A DNA stretch of 64,000 nucleotides from the NCBI GenBank assembly GCA_022578605.1, contig MU394066.1, positions 124,001-188,000 of the forward strand, written 5' to 3'. This stretch comes from Camillea tinctor (Eukaryota > Ascomycota > Sordariomycetes > Xylariales > Xylariaceae). The position numbers and the translations under genes are program-made. This document shows, one piece after another, positions 1 through 13,117 of this stretch (position 1 is the first letter of the stretch; each line of letters begins with the position of its first letter). The notes under the pieces were generated by a model, which saw only the letters and a program-made list of their open reading frames with translations, searched no databases and was not told the DNA's origin.

Positions 1-460
1 GTTCTCTTTGCCGTCACTCGTCAAACGACATGTCCAACTTCCTAAGCTGCTGCTGTTGATGTGTCACCTCTACAAACAAGCAGATGGTCCAAAACCCCCG
101 CCACTCCCTTCTGTCTCATCGTCTTGTCTGCCTATAGACGGACACCAAAGGCGCATTCGCTGACCGCTGACCGCTGAAGACTAATCTGAACCGCTCTCTA
201 CCAGACGATTGAGTGAATCTCTTTGGTTCTGGCCTAGCCCATGCACTAGAGTAAAACTGGACTGCCCTTGTGGTCCGATATCGACTTATCCAGCCCGGCT
301 ACCTGGCATGGGACAGCTATGAGTCTCGGCTTTACCCAAAGCTCTATATCATATTTTAAGCCGGTCACTGGAAAAAAGGGAATTCCCTATCCAAGAGCAG
401 CCAACCTGCTACTTTACCTGCACCGGTGACGGACTTAGCCAACTTGACCTTCCACCAAAC
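1..460. other. 5' flank of the first gene
   Basis: No convincing coding sequence is visible. The stretch is pyrimidine-rich near its right end and runs into the ATG at 461, so it probably holds the promoter and 5' UTR of the gene at 461-2068. The window edge prevents a judgement on any gene further left. Confidence 0.4.
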
Positions 461-2068
461 ATGGCGGAAATGATCTTGCCCAAGGGCATTGTGTTCAACA
501 AAAACACAATTTACGAAACGATAGCCAAGTATGATGTTGTTCCTACAGAGCAGATTCTCGAGGCTTGTCATGGTACTATAAATCACGAGGCTTCCTTTTT
601 TTAATTTCTCCTTTTTCCTTGTTTCTCTCTTTTATGGCTTGGCCTGGTTTACACTAACTAACCCTTTCCTGCAGTATTTTCCACTACCTCTCGAGAGCTA
701 GTTGATCCTACTGCTAGGCGCCTTGAAAATTTCTGGACGCGCGTTCTCGGGGGTGACCGTCGTTATCTTCCTGGCACGGTTATTGCACGACTTTTTAGAC
801 ACATATCGGAGGAGCCTCCCTTCATCAAGCTCCTGGGACCACCCAACCGATACGAACCAGTAGGTTTTGCGGCGACACCCCCCATTTCTTTGCTGACCAC
901 GCCTCTACAGCCTTCCCCTGGATCACGAACCGACCAATCGAGTCGGATCCAAGCTGTTCTAAAGGAATCTACACAAGAACTAGAGAAATCCAAGACGGAG
1001 GCCAAGGCGAGAGGTGCATTGCCGTTATCGTCGAAGGTGCCGCATCCCATCCTGAAGAAACCTAGGGGGCCTTCAGCTTCTGGGCCGCGTCCTACAGCTC
1101 GGTTTGCATCACCACCGGGATCCGATGCCGAGGACGATGGTTCTAAAGAGAGCGAGACTGCTTCTTCTGGCAGCACAGCTGTGGCCCACAGCACGGATTC
1201 CAAGGGCTCGAGCAGCTCAACAGCGAAGGAGGAGAAGAAAAAGATAACTACCACCCCTGTCAAGAAGAAGTCCACGGCATTCGTAGCTTCTACGACGAGG
1301 CGCAGACCTGCCATGCCTAGACGGCAGAGCTCCCAAAATTCGACAGGCGGGGCTGAGATCGGTTCCAAGGAAAGCAATTCTTCAGCCAGTTCAAAGTCTA
1401 CTGGTCGGCAAGGCACGGTGCCAACTATACCGGAAAAGCCGGTGAAAGGGTCGTCTTCAGCGATACGAGAGAAGGAAGCTAGTGACCGTCTAAGTGCGAA
1501 AGCAGCTGGAAAACGTCCCGCGACCAAACCGCCAGCGAGCAAACCGGTTGCGACACAAGACAATGGGACGGGATCAAAACAACCCCGTCCTGTGGCGGAT
1601 AGCAAAACCAAGTCGCACTCAGGAGACGCCGACCAGCCGAAAGTGGGTCAGAGTGGAAACGTGCCTAGGAAAGGTGAAGCACAAGAGCGATCACGCCCCG
1701 GAGCACCGTCTCTAGTGAATCGCTCCAGGTCTGACATGGGTTCACGAGACCTGGGCCGTGGCCGCGGGACTTTACCTAATTTGTTGTCGGCAAGTACGGC
1801 GACTATTTCCAATGCAACAGCACAGGGGACCATCATCGAGTACGACGAGAACGGCCCAGCAAACGAAGTAGTCACGAACGCAATGCGCGAGCTAGAAGAT
1901 AACCGCGAGCCCGATCATCCCTCACGCCGAACATCCGGTTCCTCTATGCTCGAGTCGAGATTCACCCCTACGCAACCGAGTAATACACCGACGGTACCAT
2001 TAGGCCGCTCCAAGAGCCAGCTGACTCTGCTTCTCGAACGACAAGGCGAGAAAAGATCTCGCCGATAA
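461..2068 (+). CDS. fungal low-complexity regulator-like protein (DUF1752/DUF3295-like)
   Basis: Two exons: 461-572 and 675-2068. The intron at 573-674 has a GTACTA donor and CTGCAG acceptor, and the frame joins through a split Val codon, giving 501 aa. The first ~100 residues look folded and include a block around TARRLENFWTRV followed by DRRYLPG, which resembles the N-terminal DUF1752 (areA GATA-like) segment of fungal regulators. The rest is basic and rich in Ser, Lys and Pro, with PHPILKKPRGPS, a TRRRPAMPRRQSS stretch and a C-terminal RSKSQLTLLLER motif. This layout suggests a nuclear or signalling protein of the Mks1/DUF3295 type. The family assignment is from memory and tentative; the gene model itself is strong. 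A 282-codon open frame on the opposite strand is a shadow. Confidence 0.82.
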
Positions 2069-5000
2069 AAAAATGTTATTATTTGTACAACTAACTTCAA
2101 ATACGTTTCTACGCTCTAATAGCTCCTTATAAGAGAGAGAGATCATCATAGAGCATGGTTACAGGCGGGCACACCAAAAGGACGATTTTTCGAGGCGTCA
2201 ATTTATTGGTTTTTTTTTTTTTTTCTTATTTTGGTTTCCTATTTTTTTTCTTTCTTTTATTTAACCACCGAATAAACGAGCCGGTGCGTCTAGACGCAAA
2301 AAAAAGTGTGGGTTTGCATGAAAGAAAAGCAAGCTGTCTTAAACGATGTCCTATGTGCTGCTTGCAAGAGTAAGGATGGATGGACTAGCATCTACGTTAA
2401 TGCATCATGTTGGCGTTTACATATGTTTATGGGCAACAAATGAACGAGCTTCCTTATTATTATTATTATTATTATCATCTCACTTTCTATTTTCAGGTTG
2501 TCAAGTCAGTGCTAAGTTAGGCGAGTTGAGCGCGTTCTGTATTTGTAACTAACACCTCTTAGGGAGGGGGGACTTCGTAGGAGAGAAGGAGGCAAGAAGA
2601 AAATCAAAAAAAAGCGATCTAGCATATTACAGTTAGATCATTTCTGGTATCTTCTGTATGAGGTAGCTGTCAAGATTACGAAGATCTGGGTCTACGGAAG
2701 AAAACCTATTCAAGCATGTATCCTAACGTTGTGAATGTTTTCTTATCGAAGCGGAATACTGGCAATGGCAGGTCGTCGTGGAGGTCATTAGTGTGGTAAC
2801 CTACCATTTTACCATCATCCCTGCAAGCCCAAAAACTTGCCTGGGTGAAGCCAAGCCCTTCGTCGAGAACCAGCCAGATCTTCTGGTCAGAAGGTCATGT
2901 CAAAAAAAATAACTATCCAGGGCAATGCGGCATGCCGAGAAAGCCGCAGCAAGCCGAATACAGAAAGCCCGCGAGAAGACAAGGGACGGGAAAGGCGACA
3001 TCGACAACTGTACAGTATCCGTCCAATGGCGGTGGACGTTGACCTCTCAGCTTAGTTTGACGACGATAACCTCTAGAACTCCCCAGTCTAGACGATCAGC
3101 TTGAGTACCCTAGTTGTCTCAGACTTCCCAGTCACCGACATTTCCTGAGCCTAGGTGCATTTCCCGACTTGACCTGTCATCTTCCCAAGGCAATGGGACG
3201 GAAAGGTGACAATCTATCTCAACGTCATGATCTCTATACAATACAAGCGGCGATAATAATAAACAATACCATGTGACCACCCCGTAAGAGATAGATAATC
3301 ATCAAGAGGGACGAGAAGTTGTAACCTTAAACGCAGTACCTACATACAGCAATAACACAGAGATGGATGATCGATCTTTTCTTTTGTCCTCGCTGCTTGT
3401 CGTCTGTCACATGCATATTAGCAAGCCTATTTCTTCTTAACCCCCGCGCCTACAGGACACCTAACGACGCCACATCTATTACTCTATCTCGTCACACTCT
3501 TGAAGATATCGCATGTCATTTTTAGCTGTAGTATGGGGATTTTTTCCCCCCCAAAAAATCGTTAGGTTAGAGCTGGGAAAAAAAAAAAGAAGACATCCTC
3601 AATTCCTTCTAGAACCCGGTCAACAGGGTTTAATACCCCCACGCTGCCGTTAACCGAAAGCGTCACCGAGCTATTACAAAACCCATAGCCTTTTATAAAA
3701 TAAAAAATAGGGTGTGACTGGGGTTTTCGAACAAGAGAATGGGAAAAGAAAAGACCCAAGTCAGTTACTAAGCCCCTCCCTTGTATTTTAAAACCCCCTG
3801 CTTTTCTTGGTTTTCCTTCTTCTTTTCTTCTTCTCCCAGTTTAGAGGCGCTTCCAAGCAATCGAACGTTCTGAACCTTGTCCAGCCGTCAGGTGCCTCGA
3901 ATCTTAATAATGATTTGCATTTTTATTTTGAAAAGGGTGTGTTTCCGAGCGGCGCTCTCTTTCTGCATTGGGATGCATAGGTATTCGTTATGTATGTGTT
4001 TTAGGAGGGAGGTAGGGGGGGCGAGGATCGATTTCCCAAGAGCTATCTATCCCCAAAGCTTCATCGACGTCGTAACCAAGAGAAACACATAGCACACCCC
4101 TCCTTTGCTCTTCCCCGGTAGGATTTGATTTTGATGTATTTCTTTTCTCGCCCCTCCTCTCCCTACGAAAGGACGCGCGGAGACCACCGATGGCATATCA
4201 CATGGCCACCTGGGCACCAGGGTTGTCGTCGTACGTACGTATGCGGCTTCCTACACTATACGATATACCATCGAGCTGAGAAAAGTAGGAGGGGCGGGTC
4301 CGGGGAGAAGGAGGAAGAGGAAGAGGGCCAAAAGGGTCATGTAGCCAACCCCAAAGCAGTTTCCTCTTAAGTACGCGGCTTTCCAATCGGGTAATGGTAT
4401 GTACCTGACCCACCGATCCCCCATGTTACGCCTGCACTCAGGCAGGCAGATAGATTATATACCTTGTTACTCCGTAGAGCCCCATCCTCACAGGCATCGT
4501 GCTTCCCGTACCGGCGGGAACTACGGAAAGTATGTATGTACACATCAAACGACCAAGGGATGTAGTAGTAGGAAACGAAACGAAACGACAAGAAGCTAAA
4601 ACCAACCAAACGAAACGAAAAAAAAAGGCCCGATCGTCGTATCTGTATTTAGATAGACAAGGGATTCTACAACGCTCGGTAGGTAAAGTATCCACTACTT
4701 CAGCTGGCAGCCTAGCTGAGAACTCTATCTCACCTAGCTTCAACGGTACCTACATGGCCTAGACACTTGATCCGAGCATACATACATAGCAGAAACCTGT
4801 TGCCGGGAACTAGGGAAAATCGGCTGCGCCGCATGCGAGCCTAAACCTGATTCTCCAGTTTTGGTTTTATATATCTCGTGCCTTAATATATAAAATATGC
4901 ATAACCTACATCACTAACAAATATCACGTATATGTGGGTTTCGTACCCTACGTAGGTACCTAGCAGAACGATGGCGAAGTAGGGGGATATGTATGTGATA

Positions 5001-5647
5001 TACAAGGTATAAGGCAAGCCTCAGCTCAGGGGGTATAGTCGGGAAAGGCGGGGGTGGGGGCCGAAGTAGCGGAATCCTGCGGCTAGTTGGCTTATAACAA
5101 GGTGACATAAGTAAGGTTTGTCTCTCTTACCCTTTATAACCCCAGACCCAGACACATACCTACACAGTGGATCTAGGTATGTAGTTAACCTAGTCAAAAG
5201 GAAACACGAGAGAGGCGTTTCGTCGTTTTCCTTTTTCCGCTTACAAACGCAGGACGCAAACGCAACAACGGAGGTCCTATCCTATCCATAGGTTCGGTTC
5301 GTTCGTTCCCCGTCCTCCCCCCCCCGATGACTCGACATCAGTAAGCATACCTAGCACTTTTTCCCTCTCTGCGTCTTGACCGACTCGCAATTAATCTAAC
5401 CTATCCCCTTACCCCCATCCATCTCCTCTCCTTCCTGGGTAAGTGCCTTACATGGCATTGTTTTATCATGTCCTATCCCATGTCCCAACGAAAGGGGGTG
5501 CAGTCAGCTTACCTGTGCGCCTACCTACACGTCGAAATATATATCCGGTTATCGTGGGGGACTTCGTTACGGACATTGCAGTGACGATGATTTAGATTAC
5601 CATGCACATGCGCATAATGTAGGTACACGCGCACGCATTTATATAAG

Positions 5648-5666
5648 TATATATATATATATATAT
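5648..5666. repeat. (AT)n microsatellite
   Basis: Uninterrupted alternating A and T run inside the gene-free spacer. Confidence 0.85.
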
Positions 5667-7975
5667 TGAACACCGGCTTGTCTATACGAGGGGAGCTCAC
5701 GTCTTTAATATAAAACATAAGCCCTCCGTCACCTTGCATAAAAAAGGACATAACATGACATGTATGTGTATGTATTATATGATGACATGACTAACCTAGC
5801 TACCGCCGATGATGTGCATAATAGGAACTATACAGAAAGAAAGAAAGAGCAGTTCCGGGGGGGGACTGTAGGTAGGTAGATAGGTAAGAAAACTGGTAGT
5901 AGACAAGGCTCAGTAACGAAGTGAAGATATACGTAGGGGGGTTGTTAGGTGCGTCTATAACTCGTAAGGCTACTTACATATATCAAATAATATATATGCT
6001 CGCACCCATTAACATTTAGGTTAAGTTTATGGAAATCCAGTCCACGAGGCGGTCCATCCCGCACACCAACCCCACACCAACCACACCCCATCCATCTTTT
6101 CCCCCGTCCTCCTCTTCTTCCCCTCACTACCTCCATATGTAAACCCCTCGGTGGTTGGATCTCCCCCATAAGATCTAGGCTACCAGCAAAGCGGGTGATT
6201 GGTGAAAAAAAAACGATGATTTTTTCCATGTCCCTGGATATGTATAAGTTATGTATATTTAGTTATACTGCACACCGACACCTGAGCCGGAGGAAAAAAA
6301 GGATGTAGTGAAAAGTATCCGGGAGTTTGTTGTGTGCTATTGATAGACAAAGGATAGTATTGATATTATGACATATTTATTTTACGCGGAACAACAGTAC
6401 TCTGTTGGAAACTTAGAAAACACCCCTAAATTAGGTACTTTACTTTCCTAGCACTCCTTCCCACCGAATCTTAACTAAAGCTGAAACTAAATGGAGAGAG
6501 AGAAAGGTGATCCCATGTTGTGACGTGTGCTGTTTTATACATACATATACATATAACCTATATCCTTACTCTTACTGAGGATGGGGAGAAAGGTTGTGTA
6601 TACTATTGAGGTAGTACAAATGCATATATCTATACCCCCAGTTCAACTATTAGTACAATACCTACTAGGTTAGATACTAAGGGGGCGGGAAGAGGGAAGG
6701 GGGGGAAGCATGTTTGACGTGACACAAGAATAGTTTTCACCATCGTTACCAAGCTATGTATCTGCATATAACACACACTTACACATATGCACATGACCCG
6801 GTGTTAGTGAGATGCGTGAAAAAAGAAATAATAATGACAAAATATTATATTAGTCATTCGAATGCATGCACGGTAGTGAAACGCCAGAAACACCTCGTTT
6901 TGTTTACGAGAGGCCGAAAGAAGAAAAACACAACCCCCAAGAATAATAGCAATGGATTGAGGGGAAAGGGGGGTATAGAGTATATATGTAAGTATAACAA
7001 AAAAAAGTACATCCATCTAACCTATACCCTCAAACCATTGTATCCTCTACCCCCTTTCTGTAAGATATAGAAGTAGGTAAGTATACATATAACCCTAACA
7101 TCCCCCACAAAAGAAGAAAAAAACAGAAATCTGATGCACAAGAATCCCACTATACATATTCCCCCCTATAACACCATCGTGCCGGGTGGGTGATACATAC
7201 ATACATGCATACCTAAGTTTTATAAACCCAAACCGCTATAGCCTAGCACTCCCCCGTGCTAACCCACATCCCCAGACTGCGCGATATGTATGTCTCACAT
7301 CCCTTGCCCGCCTCCGTCAAAAATACGCAAGGTGAAATCTCTAACGTAAGATGAGGGAAGAGGTGGATTGGAGAAATACCCTAAAAAAGAAAAAGAAAAA
7401 AAAAAGAATAAGAATAACCCCACGCTACCTACCTGTATACAAACTACGTCATTTGTCTTATTTTTTCCCTCTGTTATTTTTCTTTCCTTTCCTTTCCTTT
7501 TCTTTTCTTTTACGTGTCTGATAATGAACATAAGTTCGGATCCAAGTTTTTATATACATCCATAACTCCGACCCAGACTGAGGTTTTAAACCTTTGCCCG
7601 TCGTTCTGTTGATCTCGTCTTTCCCAGCTCCGTTTCAAAATAAATCTATTAACGCGCAAAACCGTAATTGTAATGCTTTCTTCCCCTCCCAGTTCCTCTT
7701 TCTTCTTTATAATCCTCCTCATATTCTTATACAGACCCACACCTTTGCTATATACACTTATGCATAGGTCAACCTTTTCCTAGTCATAGATAAGTAGATG
7801 AAGTAGAATAGGGGTTGTGGGATACGTACGTGTAAGCATTACGGGAGGTCGATATAAATGGAATGCATAGAACATGCAGGTTAGATACGTAGATAAATAC
7901 ATTCGCTAGTTTAATACGACAGCACACAGAATATCCTTCGGGCCGAGAATAGAGAATGCCGTGGATCTTACTGTT

Positions 7976-7992
7976 TACCTACCTACCTACCT
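7976..7992. repeat. (TACC)n microsatellite
   Basis: Four consecutive TACC units, the longest run of the ACCT/AGGT word that recurs throughout the spacers of this window. Confidence 0.85.
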
Positions 7993-9114
7993 GCTGGCTG
8001 ACCCCTATTCCATAACAGATAAAAGGAAATGAAAACACGTATTCGAAGCCATCTTCTATCCCTCTATGTTCACGTCTGCAACAGACCCAGAGGAGCACGT
8101 ATCCACCGTAAATACTATATACCTAAGCACCTAACCTAGGTAAGTACTTAGTAAGCATAAAAGTCAAACAGGAGAAAAAGTGAGAGGGGATGTAGAAGCG
8201 GTCCGGGACAGTTAACTTTATTTGCCTCCATCTCTCCCTCCCTACTTACCTATCTACATATTCCACAAAAGAAATAATACACCCAATCCTTTCCAATGTA
8301 CAACCAGCCGTTATACACTATCCTGTCTATCTCCTAGGGGCCATGATCCATCCAATCCCAACGAAATATCCCCTTTCCTTTCCTTTCTTTTTCTTCCTCC
8401 CTTGTGCAAAATCACTTCCTTTCCCCCTTTTCCCCTTCCCCCCTATTCACAAACCCAAGTAGAGTAAAAACACCATATAACTAACTATACACGCACGCGT
8501 AAGAGTAAGCTACATCTCATCCCCCATCTCATCTTATCCAGAAACAACCGGCTATTTCCCCAAAATGATGTATCACTTTGGCCCTTCCCTCCCTCGCAAG
8601 CTTATGCCCATCCCGTCCCCCCCTTTAATAAGCAGCAAGACCCTTTTCCCTCCATCCTCCCTCCATCCTTCCTCTCCTCCTCTATGGATTGGTAAAATAT
8701 CCCGGGACTCCCATTCCTACCTACAACCACAAACCCCCTCCCCCCCACAGCGTCGTCTTACATTGCATAATGCATACATATCCGTCACGATCACATGACG
8801 AATAATGTATAAAGTTTCTAAACACTCACATGCACACCTCTTAAATTCCAAATACCAAATTCTAGAAGAAAAAAAACCTAGATAAGGTAAACACTGAATG
8901 TGTATAAGGTAAGAAAGAAAAGGAAATCCAGACATACCTAGGTTAGATACTTTAGAAAAAAAAAGAAAATAGCATATCACCATCTCAAAGCCAAATCCTC
9001 AAAAAGGAGTTTCCAAGTTTCCAGTAAAATATTAAAAGCAGCTATATTTTCCAGATAGGTACCCAGGTTAGGTTAGATAATTAGCTTAGCTAGCTTACAG
9101 GTAGATAAATCCGA

Positions 9115-11223
9115 TTACATCCGGAAGACGCCGAATCTAGTCTGTCCGGGGAGCACCTCGTTGCGGCCGGACATGGCGGCCCTCAGACCCAGTCCAAGAT
9201 ACCGCCTCGTGTGCTGGGGTGGGATGACGCCGTCATCCTGGAAAAAGTCGGATTGTTAGCGTTCTCTCTCTTTTGCCGTTCTATTATAAAAGAGATATAA
9301 GGAATAGAGGGGAAAATAAATTAAGGGGAAAAAAACCAGAGGAAAAGGGGAGAAAGGAGAGAAGTGGAAAAGAAGGAAACTAGGTAGGTGACCATGGCAT
9401 AAAACCAACTCAAATCAAAAAAAAAAAAAAAAAGGGAAAGAAGAAAAAAGAAAAACATCACGTACCCACAACCTAGCCGACGAATACACCGCGTCGCTCT
9501 CCCGCTCAATCCGATCCCTCAGCTCGGGATCGCCCGCGGCCCCCTTCTTCCCCACGCTCTGCATGACGCCCGTCAGCTGCTCGGCGCCCATGACGCCGAT
9601 CCTCGCATTAGGCCACATCCAGAGGAACCTAGGACTATACGCACGCCCGCACATGCCGTAGTTACCCGCGCCGTAGCTGCCGCCCACGACGACGGTCAGC
9701 TTGGGCACGTCTGCGCACGCGACGGCGGTGACGAGCTTCGCGCCGTGCTTGGCGATGCCGTCGCGCTCGGCCTGGGCGCCGACCATGAAGCCGGAGATGT
9801 TCTGGAGGAAGATCAGGGGCACGCCGCGCTGGGCGCACAGCTCGATGAAGTGCGCGCCCTTCTGGGCCGACGTGCCGAACAGGATGCCGTCGTTGGCCAC
9901 GATGCCCGCGCGCTGCCCGTAGATGGACGCGAACCCCGTGACCAGCGTGGGTCCGTAGTCGGCCTTGAACTCTGCGAAGCGCGAGCCGTCGGCGATGCGC
10001 GCGATGACCTCGCGGATGGGCAGCGGGCGGCGCAGATTCGGCGAGGCGATGCCGAGGAGCTCCGAGGCCGGGTACAGGGGCTCTTCCGCGGCGGCATCGG
10101 TGGGGCTGGGGGGTTGCCGTTTAGCGGGCCAATTGAGATTGCTCACGCACCGGCGCGCGAGCACGATAGCATGCGCGTCGTCGACGGCGAGGTAGTCCGA
10201 CACGCCTGAGACGGAGGTGTGCATGGTGCCGCCGCCGAGTTCTTCGGCCGAGACCTCTTCTCCGGTGGCGGCCTTGACGAGGGGTGGGCCCGCGAGGAAG
10301 ATGTGCCCCTGTCCTTCAACGATGATGTTCTCGTCGCTCATGGCCGGCACGTAGGCGCCGCCGGCGGTGCACAAGCCCATGACGACGGAGATCTGCGGGA
10401 TCCCTGCGGCGCTCATGCGCGCTTGGTTGTAGAATATGCGGCCGAAGTGATCGCGGTCCGGGAACACGTCCGACTGGTGGGGTAGGTTGGCGCCCCCTGA
10501 GTCGACCAGATATATGCATCTAGAATTTTGAACCAATGGTGCCCCTTGTTAATTAAAACCGTCTATGGCAGGTACTAAGTGGTGGTAGGGGACTGAAAAA
10601 AGCTTCTTTTGTACATACGGGAGATTGTTTTCTTGGGCCACGGCTTGGGCTCTTAGATGTTTCTTCACCGTAATGGGGTAATAAGTCCCGCCTTTTACCG
10701 TGCTGTCGTTGGCAACAATCACGCATGTGACACCTTCGATCTCTCCTATACCCGTAATGATACCCCCGGACGGCACTTCGGCCTCGGGGTATAGCTCGTG
10801 GCCGGCTAGTGGGGATAGCTCCATAAAGGTGGTGCCGGGGTCTATCAATGCGGTGACCCGGTCCCGCGGCAACATCTTCTTTCTCGCAACGTGCTTCTCC
10901 CGCGCTTTCAGGGGCCCGCCTTGTTGGGCGGTCCGAGTCAGCTGCTCGAGGCGGGCCATGGCCTCCCCCATAAGCCTCTCATTCTCTTTAAACTCGTCTG
11001 AGGTCGTGTCCACATTGCTTTGTATGACGGATATGGCGTCTGCCTGGTATGGGGCGGTGTAGGAGGCGACAGATCGTGAGGGCTGCAGGCGGCCATGCGG
11101 AGCTGGTTGGAGGGGGTGAGAGTTGTGGTGGTGTTGGTGATGGTGACGATGACGTCGGAGGCACTGTCTGGTCAATTGACTAGATAAACCTAGGAGGTCC
11201 CTGGTCGACCTCGACATGGACAT
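9115..11223 (-). CDS. mccB: methylcrotonyl-CoA carboxylase beta subunit, mitochondrial
   Basis: Three exons: 10619-11223, 9466-10519 and 9115-9237, giving 593 aa. Introns use GTATGT..CTAG and GTACGT..CAG, and the joints restore family sequence ([12 protein letters not shown] and SARLW-DDGVI). The protein is the carboxyltransferase half of 3-methylcrotonyl-CoA carboxylase, which carboxylates 3-methylcrotonyl-CoA during leucine breakdown in the mitochondrial matrix. The crotonase-like carboxyltransferase fold covers most of the protein; [35 protein letters not shown] and the C-terminal GVFRM are diagnostic. The first ~60 residues are Arg/His/Ser-rich, as expected for a presequence, and include a His-rich run coded by a CAT/CAC repeat. 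It is divergent with isovaleryl-CoA dehydrogenase, the preceding enzyme of the pathway. Length is slightly above the usual ~560-590 aa. Confidence 0.96.
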
Positions 11224-11719
11224 TTTTATGAATTGATTAATTACCTAGGGAGAGGAGGATCGGGTGGGAGATATATGCTTACTACTATTACATGGAGAAA
11301 GAAGAGGAAGATGGAGAAGGGAAGAAAGGAGGAGGAAGTTGTCAATCGATCATTCGCCGAGGTACTTGACAAGACAAATAATACAGGTGCGGCCCGTGTA
11401 TAACCGCCCTAAGCCGCCTTCCATAAGACAAGACAACAACAACCAACCTTCTTTCCTTTCTTCCTCTCTCCTTCCTTCCCCCGACTTAGCAAACTGTAAA
11501 TATTTACATTTATAGTTACACTTACACAACATTAACTTTAACTACCTGCATAAAGCATAAACTTAAGCCTTAAAGGTAATTAAGCAGGAGGTAAGGGTGT
11601 ACTTATACATAATTCAAAATCGTGGGGGATTCCAATTATACACATTCATATTTACATTCCTACCGAATCCTCATCATCGTCATCATCATCGTCATCATCA
11701 CCGTCACCATCATCTCACA
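11224..11719. promoter_or_regulatory. shared divergent promoter of mccB and ivd
   Basis: The 496 bp between the two start codons must serve both genes. It contains a purine-rich then a pyrimidine-rich half, a CGG-N11-CCG pair of the kind bound by Zn2Cys6 factors near 11393-11409, the word AAGCCGC at 11411-11417, and a CAT/CGT triplet run just before the ivd ATG. A regulator cannot be named from sequence alone. Confidence 0.6.
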
Positions 11720-13117
11720 ATGGCAACTATAAACACCCTCCGGACACTAACCCGTCCAATAACTAGACACCGCCCCTATATCCTCCCCTCTGCCTCCTCA
11801 CTATCCTCACTATCCTCCCCAACCCTCCACCATCCCCAACACCGCACCTATGCCACCTCCAAGCACCCCACGGGCTTCACCCCGCCCACCCCCTCCGAGC
11901 TCTCCGAGCTCCGCGAGCGCGTGCAAGACTTTGTGCGCCGCGAGCTTCCCCCCAGCCTCGCCTCCTCCGTCGACAAAGACAACGCCTTTCCGGCGTCCAT
12001 GTGGGGCAAGCTAGGATCGGCGGGGTTCCTCGGGATGACGGCGGACGAGGACGTCGGGGGGCTGGGCATGGGGTACCAGGCGCACTGCGTGGTGATGGAG
12101 GAGCTGTCGCGCGCGAGCGCCAGCGTGGGCCTCAGCTACGCCGCGCACTCGCAGCTGTGCGTCAACCAGCTGCAGCTCAACGGCTCGGCGGCGCAGAAGC
12201 AGCGCTACCTGCCGGGCCTCGTCGCGGGGGAGCAGGTCGGCGCCCTGGCCATGTCGGAGGCGGGCGCGGGCAGCGACGTGGTGAGCATGCGGACGGCGGC
12301 GCGGCGCGTGGACGGCGGCTGGGTGCTCGACGGCACCAAGATGTGGATCACGAATGGGCCGGACGCGGATGTCGTGGTGGTGTACGCGAAGACGGACCCG
12401 GCGGCCGGGTCGAAAGGGATCACGGCGTTTATTGTGAAGACGGAATCCGAGGGGTTCAGCTGCGCGCGCAAGCTGGACAAGATGGGCATGCGCGGGAGCA
12501 ACACGGGGGAGTTGGTCTTCTCGGGGGTGTTCGTGCCCGACGAGGACGTGCTGGGCGCCGTGGGCGGTGGCGTGCGCGTGCTGATGGAGGGGCTCGATCT
12601 GGAGCGTCTGGTGCTAAGCGCCGGGCCCCTGGGGATCATGCAGGCCGCCCTCGATGTCGCCCTGCCGTTCACTCACCAGCGCAAGCAGTTCGGCCAGCCC
12701 ATCGCGCATAATCAGTTCATCCAGGGCAAGCTCGCGGATATGTACACCAAGCTATGCGCTTCGCGCGCGTACACCTACGCCACGGCCCGCGCGGTCGATG
12801 AGGACGGCGTTGTGTGTACTCAGGACTGCGCTGGTGCTATCTTGTACGCAGCTGAGCGCGCTACCGAGTGCGCGCTTGATTGCATTCAGTTGCTCGGTGG
12901 CATGGGGTACGTGGAGGAGATGCCTGCTTCGCGGTTGTTGAGAGAGTAAGGAAGCCTTCCCCCTTTTGTCAAGAAAAGGGAGAAAAAGAACTTTTTAAAG
13001 CTAATTCACGTTAATAGTGCCAAGTTATACGAGATAGGTGCTGGTACCTCGGAGATCCGCCGCATGGTCATCGGGCGGGCATTCAACAAGGAGTACGCTC
13101 ATATCGGGGCACTATAG
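11720..13117 (+). CDS. ivd: isovaleryl-CoA dehydrogenase, mitochondrial
   Basis: Two exons, 11720-12945 and 13018-13117, joined through a split Asp codon ([17 protein letters not shown]), giving 441 aa. The enzyme is an FAD flavoprotein that oxidises isovaleryl-CoA to 3-methylcrotonyl-CoA and passes electrons to ETF. Acyl-CoA dehydrogenase signatures are present: [13 protein letters not shown] and [17 protein letters not shown] for substrate and FAD binding, and [11 protein letters not shown] plus [17 protein letters not shown] at the C-terminus. The catalytic Glu that distinguishes IVD lies in GLDLERLVL (Glu295). The first ~45 residues are Thr/Ser/Arg-rich, consistent with a matrix presequence. 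The open frame extends upstream through a His-coding CAT repeat, but no ATG lies there, so the start at 11720 is preferred. Confidence 0.96.

Larger units (their letters stand above)
2069..9114. other. 7-kb spacer between convergent genes, no gene seen
   Basis: Both flanking genes end here. Open frames are short, low in complexity and lack recognisable motifs. The DNA holds many TACCTAGGTA/ACCTACCTA words, poly-A/T and poly-C/G runs, a TTA-type triplet run near 2455, an AT run at 5648-5666, and TACC repeats at 7976-7992. CGAAA repeats occur around 4572-4620. Non-coding RNAs or genes with very small exons cannot be excluded. Confidence 0.5.

Noticed and set aside
763..1611. 282-codon open frame on the minus strand
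   Set aside because: It lies opposite the well-supported exon at 675-2068, has shadow-type composition and no motifs.
12001..12711. 236-codon open frame overlapping ivd in another frame
   Set aside because: Arg/Gly-rich shadow of the ivd exon; the IVD frame has clear family motifs.
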